NCBI GenBank assembly: GCA_016758905.1 | Contig: JAEPQZ010000002.1 | Location: 1,711,013 to 1,775,012 of the forward strand | Source of the DNA: Umbelopsis isabellina | Lineage: Eukaryota > Mucoromycota > Umbelopsidomycetes > Umbelopsidales > Umbelopsidaceae | Length of the DNA stretch: 64,000 nucleotides | Direction: 5' to 3' | Shown: piece after piece, positions 31,576 through 44,142 of the stretch | Position numbering within the stretch: the stretch's first letter is position 1 | Layout of the letters: each line of letters begins with the position of its first letter | The notes under the pieces: generated by a model | The model's input: the letters and a program-made list of their open reading frames with translations, nothing else | Database searches by the model: none | Told to the model about the DNA's origin: nothing | Made by a program: the position numbers and the translations under genes

Positions 31576-34153
31576 ATGTCTGTCGTTGGTAAGATATTAT
31601 GCCCATTAAGCTTTGAATGCAGATGACCAGATTTGTGTAATGTTAAATTGACTCAATTTGTTTGCAGGTATTGATTTCGGTAATCTTCAATCTGTCATAG
31701 CTGTCGCTAGAAACCGCGGTATCGACGTTATCTGTAACGAAGTTTCCAACCGTGCTACACCGTAAGTGATTGTCGACCAGATTGGAAAGCATTTATACCT
31801 CATGACGCTAATAAGTTGTATTTTCACCATCTTCTGCAGTTCATTGGTTTCGTTCGGTCCTAAGCAACGTTTCATTGGTGAGCCAGCCAAGAACCAAGAA
31901 GTTTCCAACTTCAAGAACACCGTCGCTTCCTTGAAGCGTTTGGCTGGTCGTTCATTCCAGGATAAGGAAATCCAGGAAATCGAAAAGCAACATATCAATG
32001 CTGAGCTTGTTGATGTTCACGGTCAAGTCGGTGTCAAGGTATGTAATATGGAGATATATGGGTGACAGATCAGTGCATAATACAGGGATTTATGCCATGT
32101 AACTAATTTTTTTTTATATCTTCTCTTTTCTCATAATCAGGTCAACTACTTAGGTGAACAACAAACTTTCTCCAATGTGCAATTGATTGCCATGTACCTC
32201 ACCAAGCTCAAGGAGACTACTGCTCTTGAGCTTAGCTCTCCTGTCTCCGACTGCGTTATCACTGTTCCCGGATGGTTCACTGATGTTCAACGTCGTGCCA
32301 TCTTGGATGCTGCTGAGATCGCTGGTCTCAACTGCCTTCGTCTCGTTAACGATCTTACCGCTACTGCTCTTGGTTACGGTATCACCAAGACTGATCTTCC
32401 TGAAGATAAGCCCAAGAACGTTGTTTTCTGCGACATTGGCCACTCTTCATACTCTGTCTCTGTTGTTTCATTCATCAAGGGTCAATTGACCGTTCGCGGT
32501 ACTGCTTATGACCGTCACTTTGGTGGTCGCAACTTTGACCAAGTCATTGTTGAGAAGCTTGCTGCTGAGTTCAAGGAGAAGTACAAGATCGATGTTTTCA
32601 CCAACAACAAGGCTCTTTTCCGTCTTCGCACTGCTGCCGAAAAGTGCAAGAAGGTTTTATCTGCCAACCCTCAAGCTCCCGTTAACATTGAGTCCATCAT
32701 GGATGATAAGGATGTTGGTACCGTTGTTAACCGTGCCGACTTTGAGGAATGGGCCGCTGAGACTTTGGTCCGTGTTGACCAACCTCTCAAGGCTGCCCTT
32801 GAGGCTGCTGGTATGACCGTTGATGATATCGACTCTGTTGAAATTGTTGGTGGAAGCACCCGTATCCCCGCCATCAAGAACGCCATCTCCAAGTTCTTTA
32901 ACAAGGAGGTCTCCACCACTCTTAACCAAGATGAGGCTATTGCCCGTGGTGCTGCTCTTCAATGCGCCATGTTGTCTCCTGTGTTCAAGGTCCGTGAGTT
33001 CCGTGTCCATGATGTTCTCCAATATCCTATCAAGATGAGCTGGGAGGCTACTCCTGAAGAAGAGGAAACCGAGATCACTGTCTTTGACAAGAACAACTCT
33101 ATTCCTTCCACCAAGATCCTCACTTTCCATCGCAGCCAACCTTTCGATCTTGAGGCCTCATATGCTAACCCTGCCGAGATCCCTACCGGTATTAACCCCT
33201 GGATTGGACGCTTCAGCATCAAGAATGTCGAAGCTACCAATGGTGAACCCTCTCAAATCAAGGTCAAGACTCGCCTCAACATTCACGGCGTTGTTTCTGT
33301 TGACTCCGCATACACTGTTGAAGAGAGAATTGAGGAAGTTGAAGAGAAACAATCTCCTACCAAGGAAGGTGAAGAGGCTAAGCCCCCAGTCACCAAGAAG
33401 GTCAAGAAGCTTGTCAAGAAGGCTGACCTTCCTGTCGTCTCTGGCACCACATCTTTAAGCCGCCCCGTTCTCGAGGAGTTCCGCGAGAAGGAATCCGCCA
33501 TGCACTCTACTGACAAGCTTGTCCACGACACTGAGGAGAAGAAGAATGCTCTTGAGGAGTATGTTTATGAAATGCGTGGAAAGCTCGAAGGTGGAGCTTT
33601 CAGCGATTATATCGATCCTTCCATCAAGGACAAGTACATCTCTGAGTTGAACACTGTTGAAGACTGGTTGTACGACGAGGGTGAAGATGCTACCAAGTCT
33701 GTCTACGTCTCCAAGTTGGACGAACTCAAGAAGACTGGTTCTCCAGTTGCCGAGAAATACCGTGAGTCTGAGGAGCGACCTCGCGCTGCTCGTTACCTCA
33801 CTCAGGCTGTCGAGAAGCTCACTCGTGAAGCCATGTCCTCTGACGACAAGTACTCTCACATTCCTGCTCACGAGAAGCAAGATGTTGTTGATCGTGCTGA
33901 CCGCGCTCGCCGATGGTTGGATCAGCAACTTGCCAAGCAAGACCAAGTTCCCAAGCACGAGACTCCCGTCTTGTTCTCCCGTGATATCACCAAGGAACAA
34001 GAGGCTTTGTATGCCTTTGCCAACCCCATCTTGAACAAGCCCAAGCCTGCTCCCAAGCCTGTTGAGACTGAGACCAAAACTGATGGTGACAACGATACTC
34101 CCATGTCAGAGAACGCCGAAGACGAGAAGAAGTCTGAGATGGACATTGATTAA
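31576..34153 (+). CDS. SSE1: Hsp110 chaperone / Hsp70 nucleotide-exchange factor (Sse1 type)
   Basis: Exons 31576-31588 (13 bases), 31668-31761, 31840-32038 and 32141-34153 give 772 aa. Hsp110 releases ADP from Hsp70 and holds unfolded clients in the cytosol. The start [20 protein letters not shown] and [17 protein letters not shown] are the Hsp110 version of the Hsp70 ATPase. Later come [32 protein letters not shown], and [15 protein letters not shown] substrate domain with the acidic Hsp110 insertion and a long helical C-terminus follow. It ends EMDID. Codon use is strongly biased, as for a highly expressed gene, which also creates long antisense open frames that are not genes. Confidence 0.95.
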
Positions 34154-35503
34154 AAGGTTTCATTGCTTTAAAAAAACAAAAACAAAAAAGCATTCAAACA
34201 TCGTGAAAAGTTCGAAAGTATATCCACAGATTTTCTTTTTCTCTTTTTCGTCATTTCAATCGTCGTGTAACAACTTCTTTAATTCTGCTCTTTGGAAACA
34301 CTTTTTTGATCAATTGTCATCGTTCCTCTTACTTTTTTTTTTTTTTCGATTCAATCCTATTATACAGTTTCAACAATGTGACGGTTCCACTAGCAGAACC
34401 AGAATAGAACAAATCAAGAATAAATAAATGCACTTGATTAAAATATTTAAGATCATGGATGGTTGAGCGGTGCACGGTATTTGGTTCTATTGTTTTTGAT
34501 AGAAATTATAGTTACATCTGACTGCAGTGTCAACTAGCCCCGGCTATACCGTTTCGATGTCGACATGTGGATCTGCTTCATGCTCGACATTTTATGTTTA
34601 GAAACGTGCATTGACAAAATAGTCTCCAAGCAATGAACAACTTGTTACATTTTTCCATGTCTTTGCCACGTTGTGTGGTCATTGTGTATATTCTATTTAC
34701 TGCTGAATATAATTGTTACTATTTTATGGCGACTTTTCAGAATTAGCCAGGTTTTATCCTTGGTAGCCAAATTTGATATTTGCAAGTTTAATTTCAGAAG
34801 CTTTGAATGCAATACTAACATCTCTTAACGTATATCTTTCGTTCATTACCATGGTGCCGTTTAGTATCAATGCATTTTTTTTTTTTTGGAATGCAAGTGA
34901 TGTGATAAAGTCAACATTAACACACTATTGTAAACTATCGCATTTAGACATGCATTGATATGTGTTGCAGTGTTGGGTCTCTTTATCCATTGCTCTCTCA
35001 CTAGCTACTTTTACTCGGCACTTTGATGCTTAAACTAAATACTAACAACATTTATCTGATAATGCTTTGAGATTAACAAACCAGGATATGAACTTTCTAA
35101 TGGTGATCAATGCATTCAAGAAAGATATAGTGGGGGTCAAAGGACCCAAGTAAATATAATTGCCTATATCTTTGATAGTTGGAAAACTTCATGTAGTTGT
35201 AACAACAACAACGTCAGCTCTTGAATGAGAGTAAAAAGCTGGTAAAAATACATTTATAAATGCGTGTGTAAAAGATGAAAGGTACAATTGCTCTGGCTTA
35301 ATTTAAGAAGGTGGTTGCGACCATTGATATCATGTCCTTAAGCCAGTTTTCAACTGAATGTAAAAGCGGATTTTGTGAACAAAATGTAACATGAAGAAAT
35401 ATGTACGAACTCTAAAGTCTAAAACCGTGAAAGCATATTTATTCTCGAATTATGACTTTACAGTCGAAAAAGGCATTATTCATATACTTTTTGCTTTTGA
35501 TTT
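34154..35503. other. Intergenic, nothing specific seen
   Basis: AT-rich convergent spacer holding the 3' ends of SSE1 and THO2. Homopolymer T runs occur near 34340 and 34876. No gene seen. Confidence 0.5.
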
Positions 35504-38500
35504 TTAACGTCGACGACGGTGATCACGATCGTCATGCCGCCGTCTGTCTCTCTCTCTACTATTAGGTGCATTTCTATCCTTCTCGCGCTCTCGCGCCGGT
35601 GGTCGGTTTCGATCTTTGTCTCTGTCATTGCGGTCTCGACCACTATCTCGAGCTCCATCACGAGCGTTATCACGTCCAGCATCGCGCCCAGCATCTCGTG
35701 CAGGCTCCTTTTCTCTTGGAGCGGCGTGAGCATCGCGTTCAGGCTTTGCATGCTCCCTCTCGCGGTCTCTATCACGACTAATTACAAACCAGTCAGCACA
35801 CTATTCTTAGTACATCAATCACGATAAGTGGTATACATACCTTGTTGGAGCATTTTTGGAGTGATCCGACGATGGCCGAGACAACTTGCGGTCAACGCTG
35901 TTGTCCGTCTTGCTTGGTTCCGGTGTATGGTGGCCAGTTTGTTCAGAACGATTAGGCGTAGTACGGGAACGCTTGTTGGCAGACTCAGATTCAGCTACTT
36001 CTTTGCTGCGCTTGTTGGGAATCTGAGAAGAAGTGTCGCTCTCCGTACCCCTCTTGTTGTTTTCTCGATCTCTTGATTCACGTTCTGGCCGTCGATCACG
36101 TTCGCGTACTCGCGTTCTGGACCGATCCTTGGCCTTCTCCTTTTCTTTATCGGCGACATCATCATCCCGGACACGCTTTGGTGGAAGCTCAATCTCTGGC
36201 TCACGTCCACGTTTAGTATTGCGTCCTCCTGGACTTTGTGGTCTGGAATGTGATCCGTTACGTCTAGGACTTGCAGCTCTAGATGAAGACGAGGACGTCG
36301 ATACATGCTTTGGCGACGCTCGAGGAGATTGCATTCTCGCGTTAGGGGAGAGCAAATCGCGATTAGGTGGTGGCAGTGGTGAAGCAGCACCCTCAACCGC
36401 CATCTCTTTAGCTTTGGCATTGGGATCTAGGCCCTTAAAATACAATTCTATCAGCAAATAGAAAATCACATCGATGTATTACCAATTTTGAATAAATTTT
36501 ACCTTGCTTATAGACATAAAGTTATCATTGGATATCCACGTTGGTCGATTCTTCTCGAGCTGGCCCAAATGACTGATTGCCAAGGTTTTCAGATTATCAC
36601 GTTTCTCACTGCTAACAATTTTTTGCAACTCGGCAACAAGGGCTTCACCATGTGCCTTCATGCGAGGGAAGAAACTCGAGAATTGTTTGAGTATAAGGAA
36701 ACTATTTCTCATCTGTTGAGCTTCACCCGAAGCCAGTCCTTGCTGTACAGCCTGCAATGAAATCTCAATTAACTCTGACCATCGGCATTGCTGATGGTGA
36801 GAAATAAAACACTTTACCGCATTGGTTTTGCTATGCCACTTGTACATCACTTTGCCAAAATCGGCGTGGCTAAGGAGATCGTCTTTGGAAACGACTTGAC
36901 CACCGGATTGTGGGGTCCAAACCTTTTGAAAGCCAATTAAATTGTCTCCTTGCGCTTTTTTTACATAAACATCCTCGTTCTTATGCCATTCAGTCATTTT
37001 CTGGAACACCTTTTCGATGAAGTGTGCTGCGAGATAATTGTGATTCAATATTAAGTTGGCATGGAGCTAACCTCAATTAAGTGTGCTACATACCGTGTAT
37101 GGTAGTTTCATGATCTGTAAACGTGGAAATGGCAATGGCAACATTCTCCGACATGATCTGTCAAAGAACAAAGTTAGCTTCTCTGCCAAAATTAAGCTAA
37201 AGGAAAATTGTATATAATCACCTTATCATAAAGTGTAAGACTTGAAAAATTCCACACTCCAAGCTTGTGCATCATAGCTACAAATTTTGCGCAAAACACT
37301 GCATCTCCTTCAGACATAACACTTCTGGGGTGCAGACAGTATTGAAGAATATCACCAATGATCGCCGCACGGTTGGAGCTACTTCTGAACCAGTGTTTCT
37401 GTTCTCTCTTGAGGCGTGCAACTGTGGTATCGAAATCCTTCTCGTGCTGAGCTAATTCTGCTTGAATTGCAGCAATACGATCTTTGGCTTTAGCTTCTAC
37501 CTTTGCAGCTTCGCGATGTGACAATTGTGAGCTTTGAGCGATAGCATCACGTTGCTTTTGAATGGCAGCCTTATAGTGCTCTGTTGGTACTGATATATCA
37601 TAAAGACTGAGCTGCCAGAAAGTTGTAAAGAATTGCGCTCTGAGATAAGGTATTAGTATGTGTCTCGAAAAATTAACGAGGTTCTGATAGCTTACGTTAT
37701 AGAATTGAACATATTCTCTGGCATTATTTCAATGACTTTGACAGTAAGCGGTGCCACGGCTGGATGTTCTTCTTCGGTGGTTTCGTTGGCAGAATCATGC
37801 TCCACAACAGCTTGCCGAAGCGCAGGACGAAGAATATGCATTCCAACATCCATATTCAACTTGTATTCGTCATACAAAACATCAATAGGGGGCATCATCT
37901 CAGCATATTCTTTTCCTTCAAATGTTGTGACAAGCATTTCACATATCTGCAGGAACGCCTCATGTACACTATCATACATAGAGCCTAACAAATTTGTGTT
38001 GAGACGGTCTCGTTCAACTCGTTTGTCAAATATACATCGTTGCCGTAATTGAGCAATGAGCGCCACCAACTGAACCGCCATATTGTTTCGTGTTAAGGCT
38101 TCTTTAAATCGAGAAAGTGTGCGTTTGGAAGCTTTCCGGTGATCTGGTGAAAGCGGTTGAAATGCTTCTGCTTTGACTGTTGGACCACATCCAGTCGCCG
38201 TCACTTGGTAATTGGTGACAGTTGTTCCTAATATTTCTATACCAAGTATTTTCGTAATGAATTCTGTCAAGATAATGAGGTTTTCCCACGCACTTTGGTG
38301 CTTTCTTGTAGCAACCATGCTTTCCTCACTGTGGAGTCCATCTTTCAACTGACACAACAGATATGTGAAGAGAGGCGAAGGATCTATGCTTTGTTTCTTG
38401 TAAAGAAGACCAGCAAACACAGAAAGAGCTATCATAGTATGTCAGTATACGTGAGAAGTGGTGATTTTTTGCGGTGTTCAGCTTTGTATTTACCTTTGAG

Positions 38501-41354
38501 CCAATCTTCATTGTTAATGCCATCATCTTTGAGCTTTTTCTTCTTCATTTTGCCAGCTCCTTGCGACCCAGTTAGTTTTTCAATCAGTAGGTAAGTTAAA
38601 ACTTCATATGATAAGGACTGCAGATATCGACAGGCATCAGCAATAAAGAAAGCCAAATTATCCATACGCTGGATGGAGTCGATGATGACTTCAAAAACTA
38701 CAGTCGGATTTGAATGCGCCAAACGTCCAATCTGTCTTCCAGATGGCTTCACAGTCAAGGAACCAATCTTTCCCACCAAACCCTTTGTATCTTTCTCCAT
38801 CTTGGTTTTTAATGTCTTGAGTTCTAAGCTCTTCTTATAAAACTCGTTCTGCCAATAGCCATATATAGAAAACCTGTTCAACAACGGTCAGTAATTCATT
38901 CAACTCTTTAAAAGACACTTGGTAACTAAGAGTAATACCTTTCTGGCAAGGAGAGAAGATCCAAAAACTCCCAGAATAACATGGATGTGGCAGGATTGCA
39001 GTTGCTCATTGAAACAGCTGGCAAGAAACATTCCCGTGCAATATTGATCCATTGTGTCTTAATTCCAGCAATTTCATTCTCCTAAAATGCACATCAGTAC
39101 TGAGAGGTAATGACTAATATATCCAACTGATTAAAACTTACCCTGGACAGTAAGGCTCTACCTAACGCCATCAAACGTTTGGTAAAACGAGGGTCAAGAT
39201 GATTGTTGTAGCCAGCGAGACGCATAATTGGCAGCAACTTGTCGATGATATGTTGATGAGATGTGCATTTATCAAGCTGATCTGCCCATTCCGAAAAGAA
39301 AAATTTGATCTTGGTATTGCGTTTCTTAGAATGATACAAGTTATCTTCTGCAACATTGAACGTTAGCTCAATAGTTGGATCCGGGAATTCGCTTCCAGTG
39401 CCAGGATCCACTTTGCCAGACTCCTTAGAAAGCAATCGTCTATTGGCAATTAAAGCAGAAAGCTCTCCCCTTCTAGCAAGATCTTCGTCTCTTTTGAGAA
39501 TGCCTGGCGGGATATAGAGCTTGTATGCAGGTTCCATGATAGCATCGCATAGTCGATAGATGAGCGACGCGATTTCAGGATACCGTGAACATATTCCTTC
39601 TGATTTCAGTATCAAAATTTCGGCGTTTTTGATATCACCAATAGAAAGTAAAGCATTGCATAGCATTGCTTTATCATGGGGAGCTTTCTTTGCTATGTCC
39701 TAATTTTTTGCTTGATTGTTAGCCCATTGTCACCCCATTGTGTAAGCTGTGCCGCTATTCTCACCTCTTTGGCGGTTTCATCCTCTTCAACGTTTTTCTG
39801 GTTTGATGACTTTACTCCTGGATTTGCATAATCCTCCAAATCACCTTCAAATGCCTATGTATGAATGCGTTTCAGTAATCAAGTCGTTGTCGCAAGTTAT
39901 TGCCGTTTATCATCACTCACTGCTAAAGGTTTGAAAGCATCTATTGTTGCATTCAATTCCTCTTTATATTGATCCATTTCCTTTGACCATTCCTCATCAG
40001 ATGGTCCCAGCTAATCAAAGTAAGAGTGAGCACATGTCATATCTCCAAGAGTTATACATCACACTTTCACTTACATATGGCAAAAGGTCTTCGAGTCGAA
40101 TAATGCCGTTCTTTATCAGTAAGGCACTAACGTAATACAACGCAGTGGGAGTAGTGGCCATTTGATCCGGAGACTGTTATGCAGCATCAGCATCAGCATC
40201 AGTATCATCTACAACAAAAAGTGAATATGCTCAACAAAATACTTACTTGATAGAATCGAAACTTGAAGCCCAAAAGATGTGAGATAAGGGGACATGGAGT
40301 CTGCGATTGTGAAGCCGTTCCATTGCTCATATCAATGTCGCCATCATTATCCGTGCTACCAGGTATCCAAGGAGACTGTTTTAAAAGTTGTATGAAGAAC
40401 TTATAGTTGTATTTCACCTGATCGATAAAAATGTCCAAGAGTATATCCAGAACTCGATTGGGGTCCAGATGGAAAGAGCCTACAAGTTTGTGTGTCAGCA
40501 AAAGATAAAGATAGCTTCTTGAACCCCTTTTTGCATACCTATCAGACTGGAGATATTTCTCAGGACAACCTTGATGAGATCATCGTAATTTACGTCCTCC
40601 TTTTCACCTTGTCGGGCGTCTGCATCAAAAGCATTGGCAATGATTTCTGCTACGAGCTTCGAAAAACCTAAAGTTTCTTCACGAGACAAATTGAATTTGT
40701 TCTGCTTGTAGCTAAAAGCAAGAAAAAAATGTCGATTGTGAGAATTACAGACAGTGTAACGGGTTACTCGAACTCTTCACTTACAGCATGGCTGTCTTCA
40801 TTCGAATTATACGTTTATCAAAAAAGGTTTTGTTGGCAATAAGACGCGCATCGGCTAAAAGCTGTGTCGATAATGTTGATTTACACAAGGAAGAGGGTAT
40901 ACTGCCGTTGGTCTGTGGAAAAAAGGACGATGAGAATATGTAGTGGTGAACAAAGTTGCTGGTAGTAACAAGCTCCAGCATTCTCCTAGTTCATAGCAGA
41001 GACAGATTGAGGTGAATTGACACTTGCCGTTGTTTCCTTGACGATTTGAGCTAGAGACTGTTGAATCTTTCCTGAATCGACACCAGAAGAATTGTCGGCA
41101 TAAAGCTCGCGTTCGGTATCCAAGACCCATAATGCATCGACAATTATTCGTGGCAAGTCAATGTTCTGATTAGCAAACGTCTGATCTTCGTCTTTGCAAA
41201 GTGCCGTTACCAATTCGACGTAGGATTCAACCGATCGCTGTCCTCGGACTGCATTATTGGTCTCCGTCATTATGAACTGTCGAAGTGGTGAGTCTTGTGG
41301 TTGCGATGTATGAGCAGCCGCATGACTTTTTGCTTTCTCAACCTCTTCTTCCAT
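35504..41354 (-). CDS. THO2: THO complex subunit 2 (Tho2/THOC2)
   Basis: About 17 exons spread over 5.85 kb encode a protein of roughly 1,600 aa. Tho2 is the scaffold of the THO/TREX complex, coupling transcription to mRNA packaging and export. Recognisable blocks in order are KTFFDKRIIRMKTAMLYKQN with FNLSREE, LFWEFLDLLSLPERFSIYGY, GRLAHSNPTVVFEVIIDSIQ, ENLIILTEFITKILGIE, and the ATGCGPTVKAEAFQPLSPDH region. A conserved MHKLGVWNFSSLTLYDK block follows, then a basic tail rich in RD/RE repeats ending DHRRRR, which suits RNA binding. The start is the ATG at 41354. The first junction (intron between about 41000 and 40937) has two possible donors and is not resolved. The stop is TAA at 35506-35504. 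Confidence 0.9.
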
Positions 41355-41516
41355 GGTTGACAACGAAAAAAGCTAAGATCTTACTCAATTCCGGCGATCT
41401 TTTTTAAATATCACGGTATGCCCAAAATTTCTTATTTTCAGCCAGCAGCTTGAGGTTCCGCTACGTCAGCTAAATCCAAAAGGCACTGGGGATAATTGTA
41501 GCGGTATTACTTTTTA

Positions 41517-43017
41517 TTATTCACAAGCAAGCTTCGCATCGAAAGATGATAACGCAATAGAAAATGCCTGTATAGGGCTAAGTGGATACCTAAAGTCCAT
41601 GGTGAAATTATCTTGGTCAATTTTACCAAATTGCATAACAATATAGTCCACTGCCGCATTTAGTATAAAAGTCTATTAGTACCAAAGCCATAAGGTATTG
41701 CATTCACTAAAAAGATATCTTACAGTCATTATCATGAACAATTTGAAAGTTCTTGACGGAAGCCTGGGTTACTCTTCCATTGAAATTCAGAACAAAAGAT
41801 TGCGTTTCTAGTCAAAAGTATACTTTCTCGTTAGTATCGTCAAGTAAAGCACTGTATTTGTCCTTGCCAAACCTACCTTCGTTCCATTGAGGACTTTTGT
41901 TATGTAGAGCCAAGATATTTTCAGCATCTCTTTGCTTGTGTTGTGCCAAAAGCGACTGTGACTCCTATGTATTTCATCGTAGGTATGAGTATTAAACCAC
42001 ATATTCAATAACGATCTGCATTCATGCGCAAACAATTTACCTTTGTCGGTCGGTATTTTATGCGTTCGCCAGTCTTACTCATGGTATGTAACAGCACCGT
42101 CATTTTTCTTGGGCCCCTAAAGCCCAATATGTTGGGTTCCTTAGGTAGAGAGTCCATGTCAGTCTATATGATCAACAAAGAACAACCACAGAGAGCTACT
42201 TACATATATTACAGCACCTAGTTCCTCCCGTATATCTGCATTTAATTTGTTTTCGTTATATTCTGAGAAAGATTTACTTGGATTGCGTCCATTAGAATAT
42301 ATGCTAAAGTTCGTCCCCAAGAAGTTTGACCTGCACAAAATGTTCTATCAGCCATATACCTGCAAATGAAAATAACATCATCATATACTTACCGCACTTT
42401 GGCAAGCTTCACCTGGTTTCCTCTTCCCTGCTGATCCGCTGGAAGACTTTCGTCATGAACAGATCCGAATATTGAGTAGTAACTGGTTTGACTCTGGCGT
42501 TTCTTTACGGCAGTAAGTAACCATTGTACCTCGTTGGTAGCCAAATTTTGTAGAAATAGATCGTAGCGAGGATTCAGTCTATCTATCCCTTCTCTATGAC
42601 GCTGTATTCGACACGTAAAGCGAATATTGATATCTGCAGGCCTGAAGGAAACAAAAGCAGTTAGTTTCAGCTGACCAAATGATATGGAACAATAGCAACA
42701 CGCACGTACTTGGTTGCAAAAATCGAAAGCTCCTGTTCGGTCATATTGAGATTTTGACATACAAAATCTATGCTTTGAGGTAGTGAAAGAGGCTCTCGTG
42801 GCTGCCGTGTGTCTATACCCACGGGTGCATTGTCTTGGTCGTCATTACTGCCTATGCTGGCCGATCGCCTGAGCGGAGGCCCATTCGCAGGATTTTGATT
42901 TTGCAAGTTGTTTGAAGACGATTGCGAATTGCTGGTGGTAAAATCTCTTTGTTCGCGATCGTATCCTTCCGTATGAGACCATGATCGTGGTGGAGGTGCT
43001 GTAGTCGACTGTCGCAT
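41517..43017 (-). CDS. Tubby-like protein (Tub domain)
   Basis: Exons in gene order 43017-42710, 42641-42393, 42330-42204, 42163-42041, 41964-41877, 41807-41724 and 41650-41517 give 370 aa. The first 90 or so residues are disordered, rich in Ser, Asn and Gln. The Tub beta-barrel around a central helix follows: [32 protein letters not shown]-like [40 protein letters not shown], then [20 protein letters not shown] and the terminal [10 protein letters not shown], which is the family ending. In animals and plants the domain binds PI(4,5)P2 and can work as a membrane-tethered regulator; the fungal role is little known. It lies 162 bases upstream of THO2 on the same strand. Confidence 0.92.
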
Positions 43018-43311
43018 TCTGCTGCTTTAAATGGCCGAATTGGGAGAAGGTATATGGCGGCAACCAAGTAATTCCCAAAATGGGAATTTGATGGTCAAGA
43101 CTCTGATTATTTTTTAGGAACAACAAGCTGACAAGTTCAGGAGATGGATTTGTACATTGGATATTATTATGTTTTTTATTAGCCAATATAGCGTGGATAT
43201 AATTCTTTGACTTTAAGATAGAAGAGTTATAGTCATTACAAGGACAGTAATATGAAAATGTGGAGTTGAAGGGTAATCTTTTCTTTCAAATCAACGTTAT
43301 AGCTCAGGAAT

Positions 43312-43818
43312 TCACATGAGCATAGCGAGAGCTGATACGGCCACGAGAGCGATCATGACGCTGGAGAGGTTGGGGATCAAGTTGGATGCAGGGCTGTTAT
43401 GAAGCAACAGTTGCATGCCACCGACTGAGCTAGCAGGGGCGTCACCCACAGCTGCCAAAGAATAATGTTCAATAACTCGAAGCCAGAAGGTTTGGTTCAA
43501 AACGCCTTGCGGAACCTTCCAGCCAGAGTAAGTGTAGTTCAGGGTGTTCTGAAGATTGAAGCCAGTGCTGTTACCATCTGGTACGTCATGGTTCAAGGTG
43601 ATATTAACTACGGGGATGTTCGTCGTGAGATCGTTGATAGCAATAATATCAACAGAGTAATTTCCAGTGCCGAGGTTTTCATACTCAAAGGTGATATCGA
43701 TAGAATCACCAGGATGGACGGTCTGATTTTGTTGTGGGGAAATGATAGGGGGACCAAGTTGAGCCACGGCAAGCAGTGGAAGCAGCAAGGCAAAGACTAA
43801 GGATAGGCGACTGAACAT
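43312..43818 (-). CDS. Secreted GPI-type cell-surface protein with Ig-like/Kre9-type domain
   Basis: Single exon, 168 aa, starting at the ATG that opens the signal peptide (MFSRLSLVFALLLPLLAVAQ). An upstream in-frame ATG exists, but it would put a hydrophilic tail before the signal. The mature protein starts LGPPIISPQQNQTVHPGDSI, resembling the Kre9/Knh1 and Ser-Thr-rich GPI beta-sandwich families. About seven N-glycosylation sequons are present (NQT, NYS, NIT, NST, NYT, NQT, NLS). The C-terminus is hydrophobic (SSVMIALVAVSALAMLM), fitting GPI attachment. A TATA box (TATAAAG, minus strand 43897-43891) lies about 75 bases upstream. It is next to the GH17 glucanase, which suggests a wall role. 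The family call is tentative. Confidence 0.75.
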   Translation of the reverse strand: MFSRLSLVFALLLPLLAVAQLGPPIISPQQNQTVHPGDSIDITFEYENLGTGNYSVDIIAINDLTTNIPVVNITLNHDVPDGNSTGFNLQNTLNYTYSGWKVPQGVLNQTFWLRVIEHYSLAAVGDAPASSVGGMQLLLHNSPASNLIPNLSSVMIALVAVSALAMLM

Positions 43819-44142
43819 TAGAGGGAAGGGAAAGAAAGGAGGGAGAGTTGAACAAGGGAGCAATATTTTTCTTTCACTTGAAAGCAAAATCTTTATATGT
43901 GGTTGGTGGAGTCTCTGGATCTTCGACATGCGGAGAAGAGCTGACTATGTCGGTGATACAGTGTTTACTGCTCTGGGAATGGCGCGTGGAGGTCGCACAG
44001 TGCAAACTCAGTTATTTTTATTGCACAAATGTTTTCTTTTTATATAACTGTAAATTTATTGCCTGTGCGAGCAAAAAGGTACTTCCTTCAGTCTAAAAGC
44101 TTACAAAAAATCCGACTTCGTCCCAAATACAGGAAGCAAAAC
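43819..44142. other. Promoter side of the GPI-type gene and 3' end of GH17
   Basis: Only the TATA box at 43891-43897 (minus strand) is visible. No gene seen. Confidence 0.5.

Noticed and set aside
32177-34153. Several long open frames on the minus strand and in other plus frames across SSE1 (up to 181 codons)
   Set aside because: They are shadows of a strongly codon-biased Hsp110 gene and have no domain content of their own.
36000-36469. Plus-strand frame rich in SRSR-type sequence opposite the THO2 3' exon
   Set aside because: It is the complement of the RD/RE-rich tail of THO2 and shows no gene structure.
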